In this document: piece after piece, positions 8,345 to 16,798 of the stretch | How the letters are laid out: each line of letters opens with the position of its first letter | How positions within the stretch are numbered: position 1 is the stretch's first letter | Program-made: the position numbers and the translations under genes | The notes under the pieces: model-generated | Told to the model about the DNA's origin: nothing | Seen by the model: only the letters and a program-made list of their open reading frames with translations | The model's database searches: none | DNA from: Haladaptatus paucihalophilus DX253 | GTDB taxonomy: Archaea > Halobacteriota > Halobacteria > Halobacteriales > Haladaptataceae | Length of the DNA stretch: 64,000 nt | NCBI RefSeq assembly: GCF_000376445.1 | Contig: NZ_AQXI01000001.1 | Span: forward strand, 714,962-778,961 | Direction: 5' to 3'

Positions 8345-8590
8345 ATGGTCGACGTTCCGATTATACTCGAACTGGCGGGATATGCGTTGGGTGCTCTCGG
8401 TGCAGTTCTCGTCTTCTTCGAGTTCTTTCAGGTACCGAACTACATCGAGTATGACCCTGATTACAACGACTACACCCTCGACATCTCGCCGATGGAAGTC
8501 AGACAGTACACGTGGATCGGTCGCGTCGGTGCGTTCTGTCTCGCCCTCGCGTTCGCGCTCGAATTCTTTGCGACGTTCCTCGCTCAGTGA
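8345..8590 (+). CDS. Small two-helix membrane protein
   Basis: 81 aa with two predicted transmembrane segments: residues 6-27 (ILELAGYALGALGAVLVFFE) and 60-79. Between them is an acidic loop (YDPDYNDYTLD). I do not recognise a characterised family. The gene is divergent from the PLD-like gene, and its last bases overlap the last bases of the opposite zinc-finger gene. Confidence 0.75.
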   Translation: MVDVPIILELAGYALGALGAVLVFFEFFQVPNYIEYDPDYNDYTLDISPMEVRQYTWIGRVGAFCLALAFALEFFATFLAQ

Positions 8591-8736
8591 GCGGGGTGAA
8601 CGATATCCTCGCAGGACGGACATTCGGCGAATCGTTCTGACCCATCCTCGGTGTCGTACTCGATGAGAAGATAGCCACTGGTGATACTGTTTCCGCAGTT
8701 CGGACACATACCGAGACGGGAAGATTCGGTCGCCAT
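8584..8736 (-). CDS. Small CPxCG zinc-finger protein
   Basis: 50 aa protein with two zinc knuckles, CPNCG (residues 11-15) and CPSC (39-42), the usual form of the short haloarchaeal zinc-finger proteins. The ATG is at 8736 and the TGA at 8584. It ends with a seven-base convergent overlap with the membrane-protein gene. Function unknown; members of this class are often regulatory. Confidence 0.8.
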   Translation of the reverse strand: MATESSRLGMCPNCGNSITSGYLLIEYDTEDGSERFAECPSCEDIVHPAH

Positions 8737-8818
8737 GAACCTCTCGGCGAGAAAAAACGGATTCGGGGGACTTCGTTATTGACCGATTATACAGCGGTAA
8801 GGAGTGCTTACTGGCCGA

Positions 8819-10069
8819 TTACAGCGCCTTTTCCGCTTCGCTCTGGACGATGTACGCGCGGTCGTCGGAGTAGTCGCGCACCGCGTCGAGCGCGCTTTCG
8901 GTGCCGATTTGGTTCAACGCCCACGCGGCGCTCGCTCGAACGGAGTCGGAGTCGTCGTTTTCGAGCGTGTCCGCGAGTGGCTCGATGGCGCGCGTGTCGC
9001 CGATGCGACCGAGTGCGCGTGCGGCGTAGCTTCGAACGTCCACATCGTCGGCGACGAGTTGGTCCGCGACCTCTTGGGTCACTTCGTCGCTTCCGATTTC
9101 GCCGAGCGCCTTGATGACCGTCTTTGCCATGCCGGGGTCGGCGTCGACGTAATCGATGATGGTGTCGATGGCGTCCTCGCTGCCGGTCTTGCCGAGGATA
9201 CGGATGGCGTCCTTGTCGCGCCGCTGGGCGCGCTGGAGCATGGGTTCCACGGCGTCCTCATTGCCCATCCGTTCGAGCGCTTCGAGGCAGTGACGTTCCA
9301 TGAAGTTCGACTGAAGGGAATCGAGCGCGAGGAGCACCATGTCGGCTCGGTTGCGCTTCTCCCAGACCTTGAGTGCGCCCCACTCAGGCGGGTAATCCTT
9401 GCGGTGGTCGAGCACGTCGTAGTACCCTTCGGCTTCGAGTTGCTCGCGGGTGGACAGGTCGCTCCACTCTTCGGCGTCGTCGACGCCCGACTGCAGTTCC
9501 TCGGTCGCTTCGACGAGCGTTTCAAGGGTGTCCGCGTCCTCGTCCGGGTCGAGGTCTGCGTCGCCGATGGCGGTCGCCGCGGTTCCGAGGATTTCGGCGA
9601 GGTCGTCCGCGTTGCGCGAGAGCGTCACGCTGAAATTCGTCCCGAGCGCGTCCTGTACCGTCTCGGCGAAGGATTCGACGACGGTGACGAGTTCTTCACT
9701 CCCGTCGTCGGTCCAGCGGGTGTCCGTGATGGTCGCCGCCGCGTCTTCCACGTCGCTGATGACGTCTTCCGCGTACGGCCCGCGCTGGTCTTCGAGTTCG
9801 TCGCGGAGGTCCGAGAGGCGCGTTTCCAGTTCCTCGCGCGGGTCCTCCGCGTCCTCGTCGTCCTCGTCCGGTTCGGGGAGGTCAGCGCTTTCGAGCAGTC
9901 CCTCGATTTTGTCGAGTTGCGCTTCTACGACGTCGAGTTCGGCCTCCGTTTCGGCGTCTTCGAGTTCGGCTTCCGCGCTTTCGAGTTGCTCCTCTACGGT
10001 CTCCGCACTGACGAGTTCCGTCTCTTGGGCCTCGGAGTCCTGCGTCTCCTCGGCGTCTTCGTCGCTCAT
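8819..10069 (-). CDS. HEAT-repeat protein with acidic coiled-coil N-terminus
   Basis: 416 aa, soluble and very acidic. The first 90 residues are Glu/Asp-rich and helical (coiled coil likely). The C-terminal half carries HEAT or PBS-lyase-type repeats: RHCLEALERMGNEDAVEPM, DAIRILGKTGSEDAI, KTVIKALGEIGSDEV, SYAARALGRIGDTRAIEPL and ASAAWALNQIGTESAL. This is a protein-protein scaffold; no catalytic motif is visible and the partner is unknown. Confidence 0.88.
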   Translation of the reverse strand: MSDEDAEETQDSEAQETELVSAETVEEQLESAEAELEDAETEAELDVVEAQLDKIEGLLESADLPEPDEDDEDAEDPREELETRLSDLRDELEDQRGPYAEDVISDVEDAAATITDTRWTDDGSEELVTVVESFAETVQDALGTNFSVTLSRNADDLAEILGTAATAIGDADLDPDEDADTLETLVEATEELQSGVDDAEEWSDLSTREQLEAEGYYDVLDHRKDYPPEWGALKVWEKRNRADMVLLALDSLQSNFMERHCLEALERMGNEDAVEPMLQRAQRRDKDAIRILGKTGSEDAIDTIIDYVDADPGMAKTVIKALGEIGSDEVTQEVADQLVADDVDVRSYAARALGRIGDTRAIEPLADTLENDDSDSVRASAAWALNQIGTESALDAVRDYSDDRAYIVQSEAEKAL

Positions 10070-10126
10070 GCGTCCACCCCCGGCTGTACCGTTGCTCTCA
10101 TATGCGAAAAATTCGGACCGTAGCCG

Positions 10127-10849
10127 TCAAGAGCGTTTCCCTTCTGTCGTCTTCGCCGGGGGGGTCTTCCCCTCCGTCTCGCGCCAGTAGAATCCCGGCC
10201 CGAGGACGAGGTAGGCCAGCGCGAGCGTCAACAGGGCGTACGGAAACGCCCGTCCCTTAAAACCCGGCACGAGGATGGCGAGCGAGTGGACGACGCCCAT
10301 GATGAGCGCGTCGCGGGCCAACAGGTCGGGATAGGTTATCGTCGAGACCATCAGTCCCGCGAGGACGAACGTGAGCGCGACGACCACGATGGGGTCGGTG
10401 AAGCCCGCGAGGACGCCCGCGGCGAGGATGACGGACGCGAGCGTCGTCGGAATCCCCTCGGTCACGTCGTCGTCGGTGTCGTAGGCGGTGTACAGCCCGA
10501 GCCTGACGATGGCCATGGCGACGAACAGCGCCCCGCCGAGCGTCGCAATCGCCACGCGAAGCGGGTCGTAGCCCCACGTCTGGCGCACGACGGCGACGAC
10601 CAGCATCGCCGGTGCGACCGAGAACGAGGCCACGTCGGCCAGCGAATCGAGATACGGCCCGGCCGCGGAACTGCCGACGTGGCGGGCGAGCACCCCGTCG
10701 AGTCCGTCCGCGACGGCGGCGAGCAGGACGAGGCGCGCGGCCAGCCTCGGGTTCGCGGTGGCGACCGAAACCGCCAGAAAGCCGAGCGCGGCGTTCGATA
10801 CTGTCACCGCGTCGGCGAGCGAAAGCCGACCCACGAACCGGGGTTTCAT
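10127..10849 (-). CDS. pssA: CDP-alcohol phosphatidyltransferase (archaetidylserine synthase-like)
   Basis: 240 aa integral membrane enzyme of phospholipid head-group synthesis. It holds the full CDP-alcohol motif: D48-x2-D51-G52-x2-A55-R56, then G64-x3-D68-x3-D72. About seven to eight hydrophobic segments follow. The length and position of the motif fit the PssA-type enzyme that makes the serine ether lipid. The start at 10849 (MKPRFVGRLSLADAVT) is preferred to an in-frame start 27 codons upstream, whose extension is low-complexity and non-hydrophobic. It lies 94 bases after the cofD operon on the same strand. Confidence 0.85.
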   Translation of the reverse strand: MKPRFVGRLSLADAVTVSNAALGFLAVSVATANPRLAARLVLLAAVADGLDGVLARHVGSSAAGPYLDSLADVASFSVAPAMLVVAVVRQTWGYDPLRVAIATLGGALFVAMAIVRLGLYTAYDTDDDVTEGIPTTLASVILAAGVLAGFTDPIVVVALTFVLAGLMVSTITYPDLLARDALIMGVVHSLAILVPGFKGRAFPYALLTLALAYLVLGPGFYWRETEGKTPPAKTTEGKRS

Positions 10850-10943
10850 ACTCGGCGGGTAGTGCGAGCGTGGGTGATACCTCTTTTGAAATCCCCCCGA
10901 CCCATCGGCGGACGGAGGGGTCGAAATCACCGACGAACGCGGC

Positions 10944-11519
10944 TCACCACTCGACGAATTCCCGAATCCGGTCGAACGCGGCTCGCTCGCGCTCGCCGCC
11001 GCACGTCCGCGCGACCTCCTCGAAGTAGTCCAACCGAGAGCGGAGGTCCGCGTCGTCGAACCCGTCCACCCCCAGCCGGGACGCCGCTACCGTCGCCTCC
11101 ACGACCGCCGCGAAACCGCGGTCCGTCAGCGGCACCCGCCGCTCTCGAACCCTCGACTCGACCGGCGTCAGTTCCCACTCCTCCCAGCGCGTGCCGTCGG
11201 TTTCCCCCGCTCCAATCTGTTCGGCCTCGACTTCGACCCACGCGTCCGCGGAATCGAGGACCGGCTCTTCGTCCTCCCGAATCGAGAGCGCGGCCTCCGC
11301 GAAATCCACGGGGTCGCGGGTGAACTGGACGACGCCGCCGCCCTGCCGGTGAAAGTTCCGCCGCGTCCGGGTGTTGCCCCACGTCCGGGCGGTTACCGGG
11401 GCGGAGGCACCCGCGTGGAGGCCGAGCGCGGCCGCGTTCCACAACCCGTTCGGTCCGAGCGTCGTGACGACGGATTCGGTCACGCCGCGCAGTTCGACCG
11501 GCCAGTCTGCGTCGCTCAC
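10944..11519 (-). CDS. DUF447 family protein
   Basis: 191 aa, GTG start inside the TGA of the preceding gene (GTGA overlap). The opening SDADWPVELRGVTESVVTT and the segment HRQGGGVVQFTRDPVDFAEAAL fit DUF447, a family resembling FMN-binding split barrels that occurs in methanogens, haloarchaea and C1-metabolising bacteria. It ends the overlapping operon cofD, TIM-barrel, CitG-like, DUF447, suggesting a shared cofactor-related task. Activity unknown. Confidence 0.8.
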   Translation of the reverse strand: MSDADWPVELRGVTESVVTTLGPNGLWNAAALGLHAGASAPVTARTWGNTRTRRNFHRQGGGVVQFTRDPVDFAEAALSIREDEEPVLDSADAWVEVEAEQIGAGETDGTRWEEWELTPVESRVRERRVPLTDRGFAAVVEATVAASRLGVDGFDDADLRSRLDYFEEVARTCGGERERAAFDRIREFVEW

Positions 11520-12352
11520 GGCGAGACGCCCCGTTCCAACGCGACGAACAGGCCTCCGGCCACGATGTCGGCGGTCGTGCCGGGGTTGATTCCCTCCTCG
11601 ACCAACGAGTCGGCGAACGCCGTGACGAGTTCCGAGTTCCCCTCGCGCGCCTCCTGAAGCGCTTCCTGGGCCCGGACGAGGACGCTCTCGGCGACCTTCT
11701 TCCCGTGGCGTTTCGCCACGAAGGTGTCCGGTTCGTGGGCGAGGAATTCGAGGTACACCTGCGCCGCGCGGGCGGAGATACCGCCGTCCAGTTCGGCGAT
11801 TCGTTCGCTCGCTTGGAACGTGCGCGGGAACCCGTTCGTCCATTCGCGGGCGATGCCGTCCTTGTCGGCGCTCAGTTCCATCACGTCGTAAAGCGTCGTG
11901 TCGGCCTCCCTGAGGGCCGAAACCGCGCTGCTTCCGCGGCGAACGTCGAACTCGTCCATCCCCTCGGGCGGGTCCGAGACGGCCACATCGACGTGTTCGA
12001 ACGCGCGATAGAATCCCTCGGCGTCCTCGACCGTCGTTTCCTCCACGACCTCCGTCACACTCTCGGGGGATAACTCGTCGGCTTTCACCAGCGGAACCAA
12101 CAACAGCAACGCGCCGAACTGGGTGTTGCCACCCTCTTGGTGACTCATTCCCTCGACGGCCTGCTCGAACGCCTCGCCGACCGGCTTTCCTTCCTCGGCG
12201 GCCCTGAGTCCTGCACCGGACCCGATGGCCCCGGCGAGGAAGTGCTCGAAGCGCAAGTCGGGGAAGTCCCGGTCCCGGTCCACGTTTCCGGGTTTCGGCG
12301 TCCCGGCGACCTCCAGCAACAGCGCCAGTTGGGCGTGTTCGGCGGGCGTCAT
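11516..12352 (-). CDS. Triphosphoribosyl-dephospho-CoA synthase-like protein (CitG family)
   Basis: 278 aa. The N-terminal segment VAGTPKPGNVDRDRDF, the central GMSHQEGGNTQFGALLLL and the C-terminal GINPGTTADIVAGGLFVALE match the CitG/MdcB fold, which in bacteria makes the citrate or malonate lyase prosthetic group precursor. Haloarchaea lack those lyases nearby, so the archaeal branch probably does something else. It overlaps the upstream TIM-barrel gene by ATGA and the downstream DUF447 gene by GTGA. Confidence 0.83.
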   Translation of the reverse strand: MTPAEHAQLALLLEVAGTPKPGNVDRDRDFPDLRFEHFLAGAIGSGAGLRAAEEGKPVGEAFEQAVEGMSHQEGGNTQFGALLLLVPLVKADELSPESVTEVVEETTVEDAEGFYRAFEHVDVAVSDPPEGMDEFDVRRGSSAVSALREADTTLYDVMELSADKDGIAREWTNGFPRTFQASERIAELDGGISARAAQVYLEFLAHEPDTFVAKRHGKKVAESVLVRAQEALQEAREGNSELVTAFADSLVEEGINPGTTADIVAGGLFVALERGVSP

Positions 12353-13092
12353 ACCGCCACCTCCGCGAACCACTCGTCGGTCGCACGACGGACGCGGGCG
12401 AGCACCTCGGGGTCGTCGCTCGGTCGTCCGACGCTCACCGCGTCCGCGCCGTAGTCGAGGTATTCGGCGACCGTTTCCTCGTCGCGGACGCCGTTGTTCG
12501 CCACGAGGAAGCAGTCGGTGGCGTCCGCGACGTCCCTCACGACGTGTTCCGAATCCATCGCGTCGAGGTGGACGATTTCCGCACCCCCGTCCACGGCCTG
12601 CCGTACGACCTTCGGAAGGTCCACGCCGGGAACTTCGGTTCGAACCTTGACGCTTACCGTAGCCCCCGTTTCGGCGGCCGCGTGAACCTGCTCGCGGAGG
12701 CGGTCCGTGGTCCGGAGGAGGGACTGCCCGGCACCGACCGCGCACATCTCTTCCTGTCGGCAGTGGGCGTTGAGTTCCAGTATCGCGCCGTGACGTTCGC
12801 ACACGTCCCCGACGGCGCGAATCGGCGGAAGGGTGGCGGAGCGGACGTTGACGCCGGGGCGAATCGGCACGTCCGCGAGCGCGGCGAGTTGCTCGTCCAC
12901 GAACGAAACGGGGTCGTCCGGCAGGAACTCGTTTCGGTTGCGCGACACCAACTGCCTCGCCGCTTTCCGCGTTTCGTCGTCCAGCGCGATACCGCCCAGG
13001 AACGCCGCGCCGACGTGTTCCGACGCGGTGCGCGCCCAGTCCGCATCTGACTCTCCACTGAGGCTGGCGAGCGCGACCCGTGGCTCGAACAT
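12349..13092 (-). CDS. Dus-like FMN TIM-barrel protein
   Basis: 247 aa, resembling tRNA-dihydrouridine synthase and dihydroorotate dehydrogenase barrels: LELNAHCRQEEMCAVGAGQSLL, VSVKVRTEVPGVDLP, IVHLDAMDSEH and VANNGVRDEETVAEYLDYGADAVSVGRP. The usual Dus active-site segment NxGCP is replaced by NAHCRQ, and the RNA-binding C-terminal domain is absent, so tRNA reduction is doubtful. Its ATG overlaps the cofD stop by one base (TGATG). An FMN- or F420-linked reaction in cofactor synthesis is inferred. Confidence 0.75.
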   Translation of the reverse strand: MFEPRVALASLSGESDADWARTASEHVGAAFLGGIALDDETRKAARQLVSRNRNEFLPDDPVSFVDEQLAALADVPIRPGVNVRSATLPPIRAVGDVCERHGAILELNAHCRQEEMCAVGAGQSLLRTTDRLREQVHAAAETGATVSVKVRTEVPGVDLPKVVRQAVDGGAEIVHLDAMDSEHVVRDVADATDCFLVANNGVRDEETVAEYLDYGADAVSVGRPSDDPEVLARVRRATDEWFAEVAV

Positions 13093-14084
13093 CAGGCCAC
13101 CTCCAGCGCGTCGCTCACCGCGCGGGCGACGCGCGCCGCGTCCGCCGCGTCGTCCATCTTCGTGTCCGTTCGAACCGTCGGGCGGTCGAGCGTCGTTCCG
13201 TCCTCGTCGTCCAGGACGAGGGCATCGACGAACGGGTACGCCTCCGCCACGCCCGCCGTGCTCGGTTGGTAGCCGACCGCCTCCATCAGTTTCGCCGCGG
13301 GTCCGGAGAAGGCGCGGTCCTCGACGAACGGCGACACCGCGACCACGGTGGTCGATTCGAGCGCGTCGCGGATGGCGTCGATGGCGAGCATCGGGCCGAT
13401 GCTCGTCACCGGATTCGACGGGCCGATGACGACCGGTTCGTCCGTCAGCGCGTCGAGGGCGGCGGGCGACGGTCGGGCCTCGCTCGCGCCGCGGAACTCG
13501 ACGTCCGTGACCGCCGGTTCGCCGCCGCGTGCGACCCAGAACTCCTGAAAGTGCATCTCCCCGTCGGGCGTGTGGATGATGCTCGCAACGGGGTCGTCGC
13601 TCATCGGAACGACGTCCGTCGGCGAATCGAAGGCGTCGGCCAGAATCCGCGTCGTCTCGGTGAGCGTCTTCCCTTCGTCCAGCAACCCCGTCCGTGTAAC
13701 GTGCACCGCCCGGTCGCGGTCGCCGAGGAGCATGAACTCCGCGACGCCCGAGAACCGCCGCCAACGAGAGATGTCCCGTCCGCTCGTCTGCCGGTCGTCC
13801 GAGAGGTACCGCGGTCCTCCGTCGAGTCCTGCCGACTCAGCGAGGCGATGGAGTTCGTCGTGAGTCGCCGTCGTGTCGTCGGCGATTCCCCACCACAGTT
13901 CGCGGTCGAGGACGTCCCCTTGCTGGAACAACACCGTGTCGATGTCGGGACAGACGAGGAGGCCGCCGAGTTCGACGTCATCCCCCGTGTTGCCGACGAC
14001 GGTCGTCTCGGCGCGCGAAACGACCGACTCGGACCCCTCCAACAGTTTGGGGGTGCCCGTCCCCCCTGAGAGAAACGTGACCAT
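13092..14084 (-). CDS. cofD: 2-phospho-L-lactate transferase
   Basis: 330 aa enzyme of coenzyme F420 synthesis that joins the lactyl-phosphate donor to the Fo flavin. It has the family start [17 protein letters not shown], the [22 protein letters not shown] block, the [11 protein letters not shown] segment and [15 protein letters not shown]. It is the first gene of a four-gene run with overlapping starts and stops, so the downstream TIM-barrel, CitG-like and DUF447 proteins are expressed with it. Confidence 0.95.
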   Translation of the reverse strand: MVTFLSGGTGTPKLLEGSESVVSRAETTVVGNTGDDVELGGLLVCPDIDTVLFQQGDVLDRELWWGIADDTTATHDELHRLAESAGLDGGPRYLSDDRQTSGRDISRWRRFSGVAEFMLLGDRDRAVHVTRTGLLDEGKTLTETTRILADAFDSPTDVVPMSDDPVASIIHTPDGEMHFQEFWVARGGEPAVTDVEFRGASEARPSPAALDALTDEPVVIGPSNPVTSIGPMLAIDAIRDALESTTVVAVSPFVEDRAFSGPAAKLMEAVGYQPSTAGVAEAYPFVDALVLDDEDGTTLDRPTVRTDTKMDDAADAARVARAVSDALEVA

Positions 14085-14125
14085 ACACGGAGGTGGTTGC
14101 GCGTTCGTCTAAATCCTTGCCCTCG

Positions 14126-15373
14126 TCACTCCCACAGGGACTGCCACGTCTCCCGGTTCATCACGAGATACGTTCCATCACCGTCGATGCTCGCCCGAGC
14201 GACGTTGGCACTGGTATCGACGGTGGTCGATAGCCGTACGAACGTCTGTAACTCCCGGTCGTACTCGAATATCACTACGTTCCGATTCTCATCGAACATC
14301 CCGGAGTCGTCGTACGAAAGTTCGATTTTCTCGGGAGTGATTTCGCGCGACGTTCGGACGGACACGAGGGCGGAGACCTGTGCTTTCCGAAATCCGTCGC
14401 CATCGGTGTCCCAGATCCCGCCCGTCTGTCGTTCGAGTTCGACGTCTTCGATTGCGTACCGTGGCCCGGTGACGGTTATCGTCGCGCCGAGCGAGTCGTC
14501 TCGGACGGTCTCCGTTACCGTCTCCGAGTAGTTCGTCCGGGCGTCCTCGGACCCACCCTCTTTCGCTTCCGACAGCCAAGCGGGTCGTGTTACGGTCGTG
14601 GTACCGATGTCTCGATAGACCGACCGCATTCGCCCCTCTATCGGTCCTCCTTCCGTCCGTACCACGAAGTGAAAGTCGAATCGCTTCAGGACACCGTTGT
14701 CCGTCACGTACAGCTCCACCGACGCGTTCGTCAAGTTCGCTCGGTCGAATCCGAAAATACGCTTCTCCCCGTCGGCCGTAAACGCGCTCACGTTCGAAGC
14801 GACGTAGTGGTGCGTTTTCGTCCCGGAGGAACGCTCGACGCCGCGGTATTCGAAACGGGTGCCTTCGACGTACGCCGTGAGATTCGGGCGAAGGGACGTA
14901 GAGATACTGTCATCCGACCTCGTTCGACTGTACGAGACACCCATATCGTCGCCGAAGGACGTTCGCTAATACCCTTCCCCGGACGGAGCGACGTACGTTC
15001 GTATCGACTGAGCACCGGCTGTCCCGGACCAGTTTTGCGAGCGGCGTAGTTCTCCCGCCTCGACGTTCACTCGCGTCGTGGTGTTCACCCACCGATACTC
15101 GTCCGTGTTCCTACTTTGGAGATAGAACTGTTCTTCCGCGGTGAAACTCCCAGCGGCGCGGAGGGCGTTTTCGTTACCATCGACGAGTTCGTCGCTCGAA
15201 AGCGGGAGGTCGTAAATCAGACCGGTCGTCGCTGTGCCGGTGGGAGCGGTAGTCGCCGTGTTGGTGGTCTGCGTTGCCAACTCAGTCGGGTCACCGTTCC
15301 CCCCTGTACATCCCGAGAACGAGACGACGAGAAGGAGAAGCGCAGCGACTTTTGCGGGTGAACGTAGTTTCAT
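14126..15373 (-). pseudogene. Haloarchaeal lipoprotein gene interrupted by one TAG codon
   Basis: One 415-codon reading frame from MKLRSPAKVAALLLLVVS with lipobox FSGC to the stop at 14126, broken only by TAG at 14966-14968. The frame is identical on both sides (…APSGEGY, TAG, RTSFGDDMGVSYSR…). The N-terminal part resembles the haloarchaeal lipoprotein family with ASGSYTAEE-like and RTYVAPSG segments; the C-terminal half is beta-rich. A single C-to-T change from CAG would explain the stop. As it stands the cell would make a 135-residue truncated lipoprotein. Promoter at 15398-15406. Confidence 0.8.
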
Positions 15374-15397
15374 CGAGTAGAACAAGACAGACCGTAC

Positions 15398-15406
15398 ACA
15401 TATATC
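15398..15406 (-). promoter_or_regulatory. TATA element for the interrupted lipoprotein gene
   Basis: GATATATGT on the minus strand is centred 29 bases before the ATG at 15373, so the promoter of the broken gene looks intact. Confidence 0.6.
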
Positions 15407-15450
15407 ACAGTCTCCACTATCACTGACGATAATCACCACTGCCGTCCTTC

Positions 15451-15461
15451 GGTTTTTATAC
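15451..15461 (+). promoter_or_regulatory. TATA element for the HD hydrolase gene
   Basis: GGTTTTTATAC is centred about 28 bases before the ATG at 15485, consistent with a leaderless message. Confidence 0.65.
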
Positions 15462-15484
15462 CATGACGGGCCAACGTTCACGTA

Positions 15485-16729
15485 ATGAAGACTATCAAGG
15501 ACAGCGTTCACGACCACATCGAGGTCGTCGGCGTTGCGAACGACCTCCTCGATACGCACGCGGTCCAGCGATTGCGACATATCACGCAACTCGGAACGGC
15601 TCGTCTCGTCTACCCCTCCGCAAACCACACCCGATTCGAGCACAGCCTCGGCGTGTACCATCTGGCCCGCGAAGCCCTCACCAATCTCGGTATCGAAGGC
15701 GTGCAGGCAGAACGCGTCCGGGCGGCCGCCCTCCTCCACGATATCGGCCATTCGCCGTACAGCCACACCATCGAGGAACTCATCCACCGCCGGACGGGCA
15801 AATACCACGACGACGTTCACGACCTCCTCGCGGACACTGAAGTCGGCGACATCCTCCGCGACCACGACTTGGACCCGGACACCATCGCCGGACTCATCGC
15901 GGGCGAGGGGGAACTCGGACAGGTCGTCTCCGGCGAACTCGACGTGGACCGGATGGACTATCTCGTCCGCGACGCCCACCACACCGGCGTTCCCTACGGC
16001 ACCATCGACCACGAGCGACTGACGCACGAACTGACGTTCTTCGACGGGAAACTCGTCCTCGCGGAGGGGAACGTCCAGACGGCAGAGAGCCTGCTCGTCG
16101 CCCGTGCCCTGATGAATCCGACGGTGTACAACCACCACGTCACGCGAATCAGCAAGTCGATGCTCCAGCAGGCGAGCGAGCGACTCCTCGACGCGCCCGA
16201 TATCGACGCCGAGCAGTTGCGACGAATGGACGACCACGACCTGCTGGTCGCGCTCCGAACGAACCCGGAAACCGCCGAACTCGCCCGACGGTTGTCGGAC
16301 CGCGACCTCTACAAACGCGCCGTCTGGGCGGAGATGGTGGACGTCTCGGACGACATCATCGACGCGGATCACGAGACCATTCGGGAGTACGAAGACGACA
16401 TCGCGGCGGACGCGGGCGTCGATTCGGAACACGTCACGCTCGACGTTCCGAGCCGACCGAAGATGACCGAATCGTCGTCGCGGGTCGTCGTCAACGGCGA
16501 GATTCGGCCGCTCGCCAAGCAATCGACGCTGGTGCGGGCGCTCCAGCAGGTCCAACGCGACCAGTGGCGACTCGGCGTGTACACTCCGGCGGAGACGACG
16601 GAGGCGGTCGGACACGCGGCCGAACGCGTCCTCGGGTTGGAGACCGACGGCGCGCTCGTCAGCGACATCCGGACCGGCGTCCGGACGACGTTGACCGACT
16701 TCGAGGCGGACGAAGGGGACAAGGAGTGA
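15485..16729 (+). CDS. HD-domain phosphohydrolase (SAMHD1/dGTPase-like)
   Basis: 414 aa metal-dependent hydrolase. The HD residues are His in TRFEHSLG (near 51), His-Asp in LLHDIGHS (near 85) and Asp in DVDRMDYLVRD (near 156). The order and the VHDHI and PSANHTRFEHSLGVYHLA segments fit the SAMHD1-like branch that hydrolyses dNTPs or other nucleotides. The C-terminal third is divergent. It reads away from the interrupted lipoprotein gene and precedes the amidohydrolase gene, which has its own TATA element. Confidence 0.88.
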   Translation: MKTIKDSVHDHIEVVGVANDLLDTHAVQRLRHITQLGTARLVYPSANHTRFEHSLGVYHLAREALTNLGIEGVQAERVRAAALLHDIGHSPYSHTIEELIHRRTGKYHDDVHDLLADTEVGDILRDHDLDPDTIAGLIAGEGELGQVVSGELDVDRMDYLVRDAHHTGVPYGTIDHERLTHELTFFDGKLVLAEGNVQTAESLLVARALMNPTVYNHHVTRISKSMLQQASERLLDAPDIDAEQLRRMDDHDLLVALRTNPETAELARRLSDRDLYKRAVWAEMVDVSDDIIDADHETIREYEDDIAADAGVDSEHVTLDVPSRPKMTESSSRVVVNGEIRPLAKQSTLVRALQQVQRDQWRLGVYTPAETTEAVGHAAERVLGLETDGALVSDIRTGVRTTLTDFEADEGDKE

Positions 16730-16767
16730 CCGAACGCCGAAACCGACGGATTTGGACGGGACGAGGC

Positions 16768-16776
16768 GTTTAAGTC
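16768..16776 (+). promoter_or_regulatory. TATA element for the amidohydrolase gene
   Basis: GTTTAAGTC centred 27 bases before the ATG at 16799. Confidence 0.7.
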
Positions 16777-16798
16777 CGACAACTGATAATCGGCATCT

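Noticed and set aside
14966-14968. TAG as a pyrrolysine codon
   Set aside because: No pyrrolysine genes are visible, ordinary haloarchaea are not known to use it, and a simple CAG-to-TAG change explains the site.
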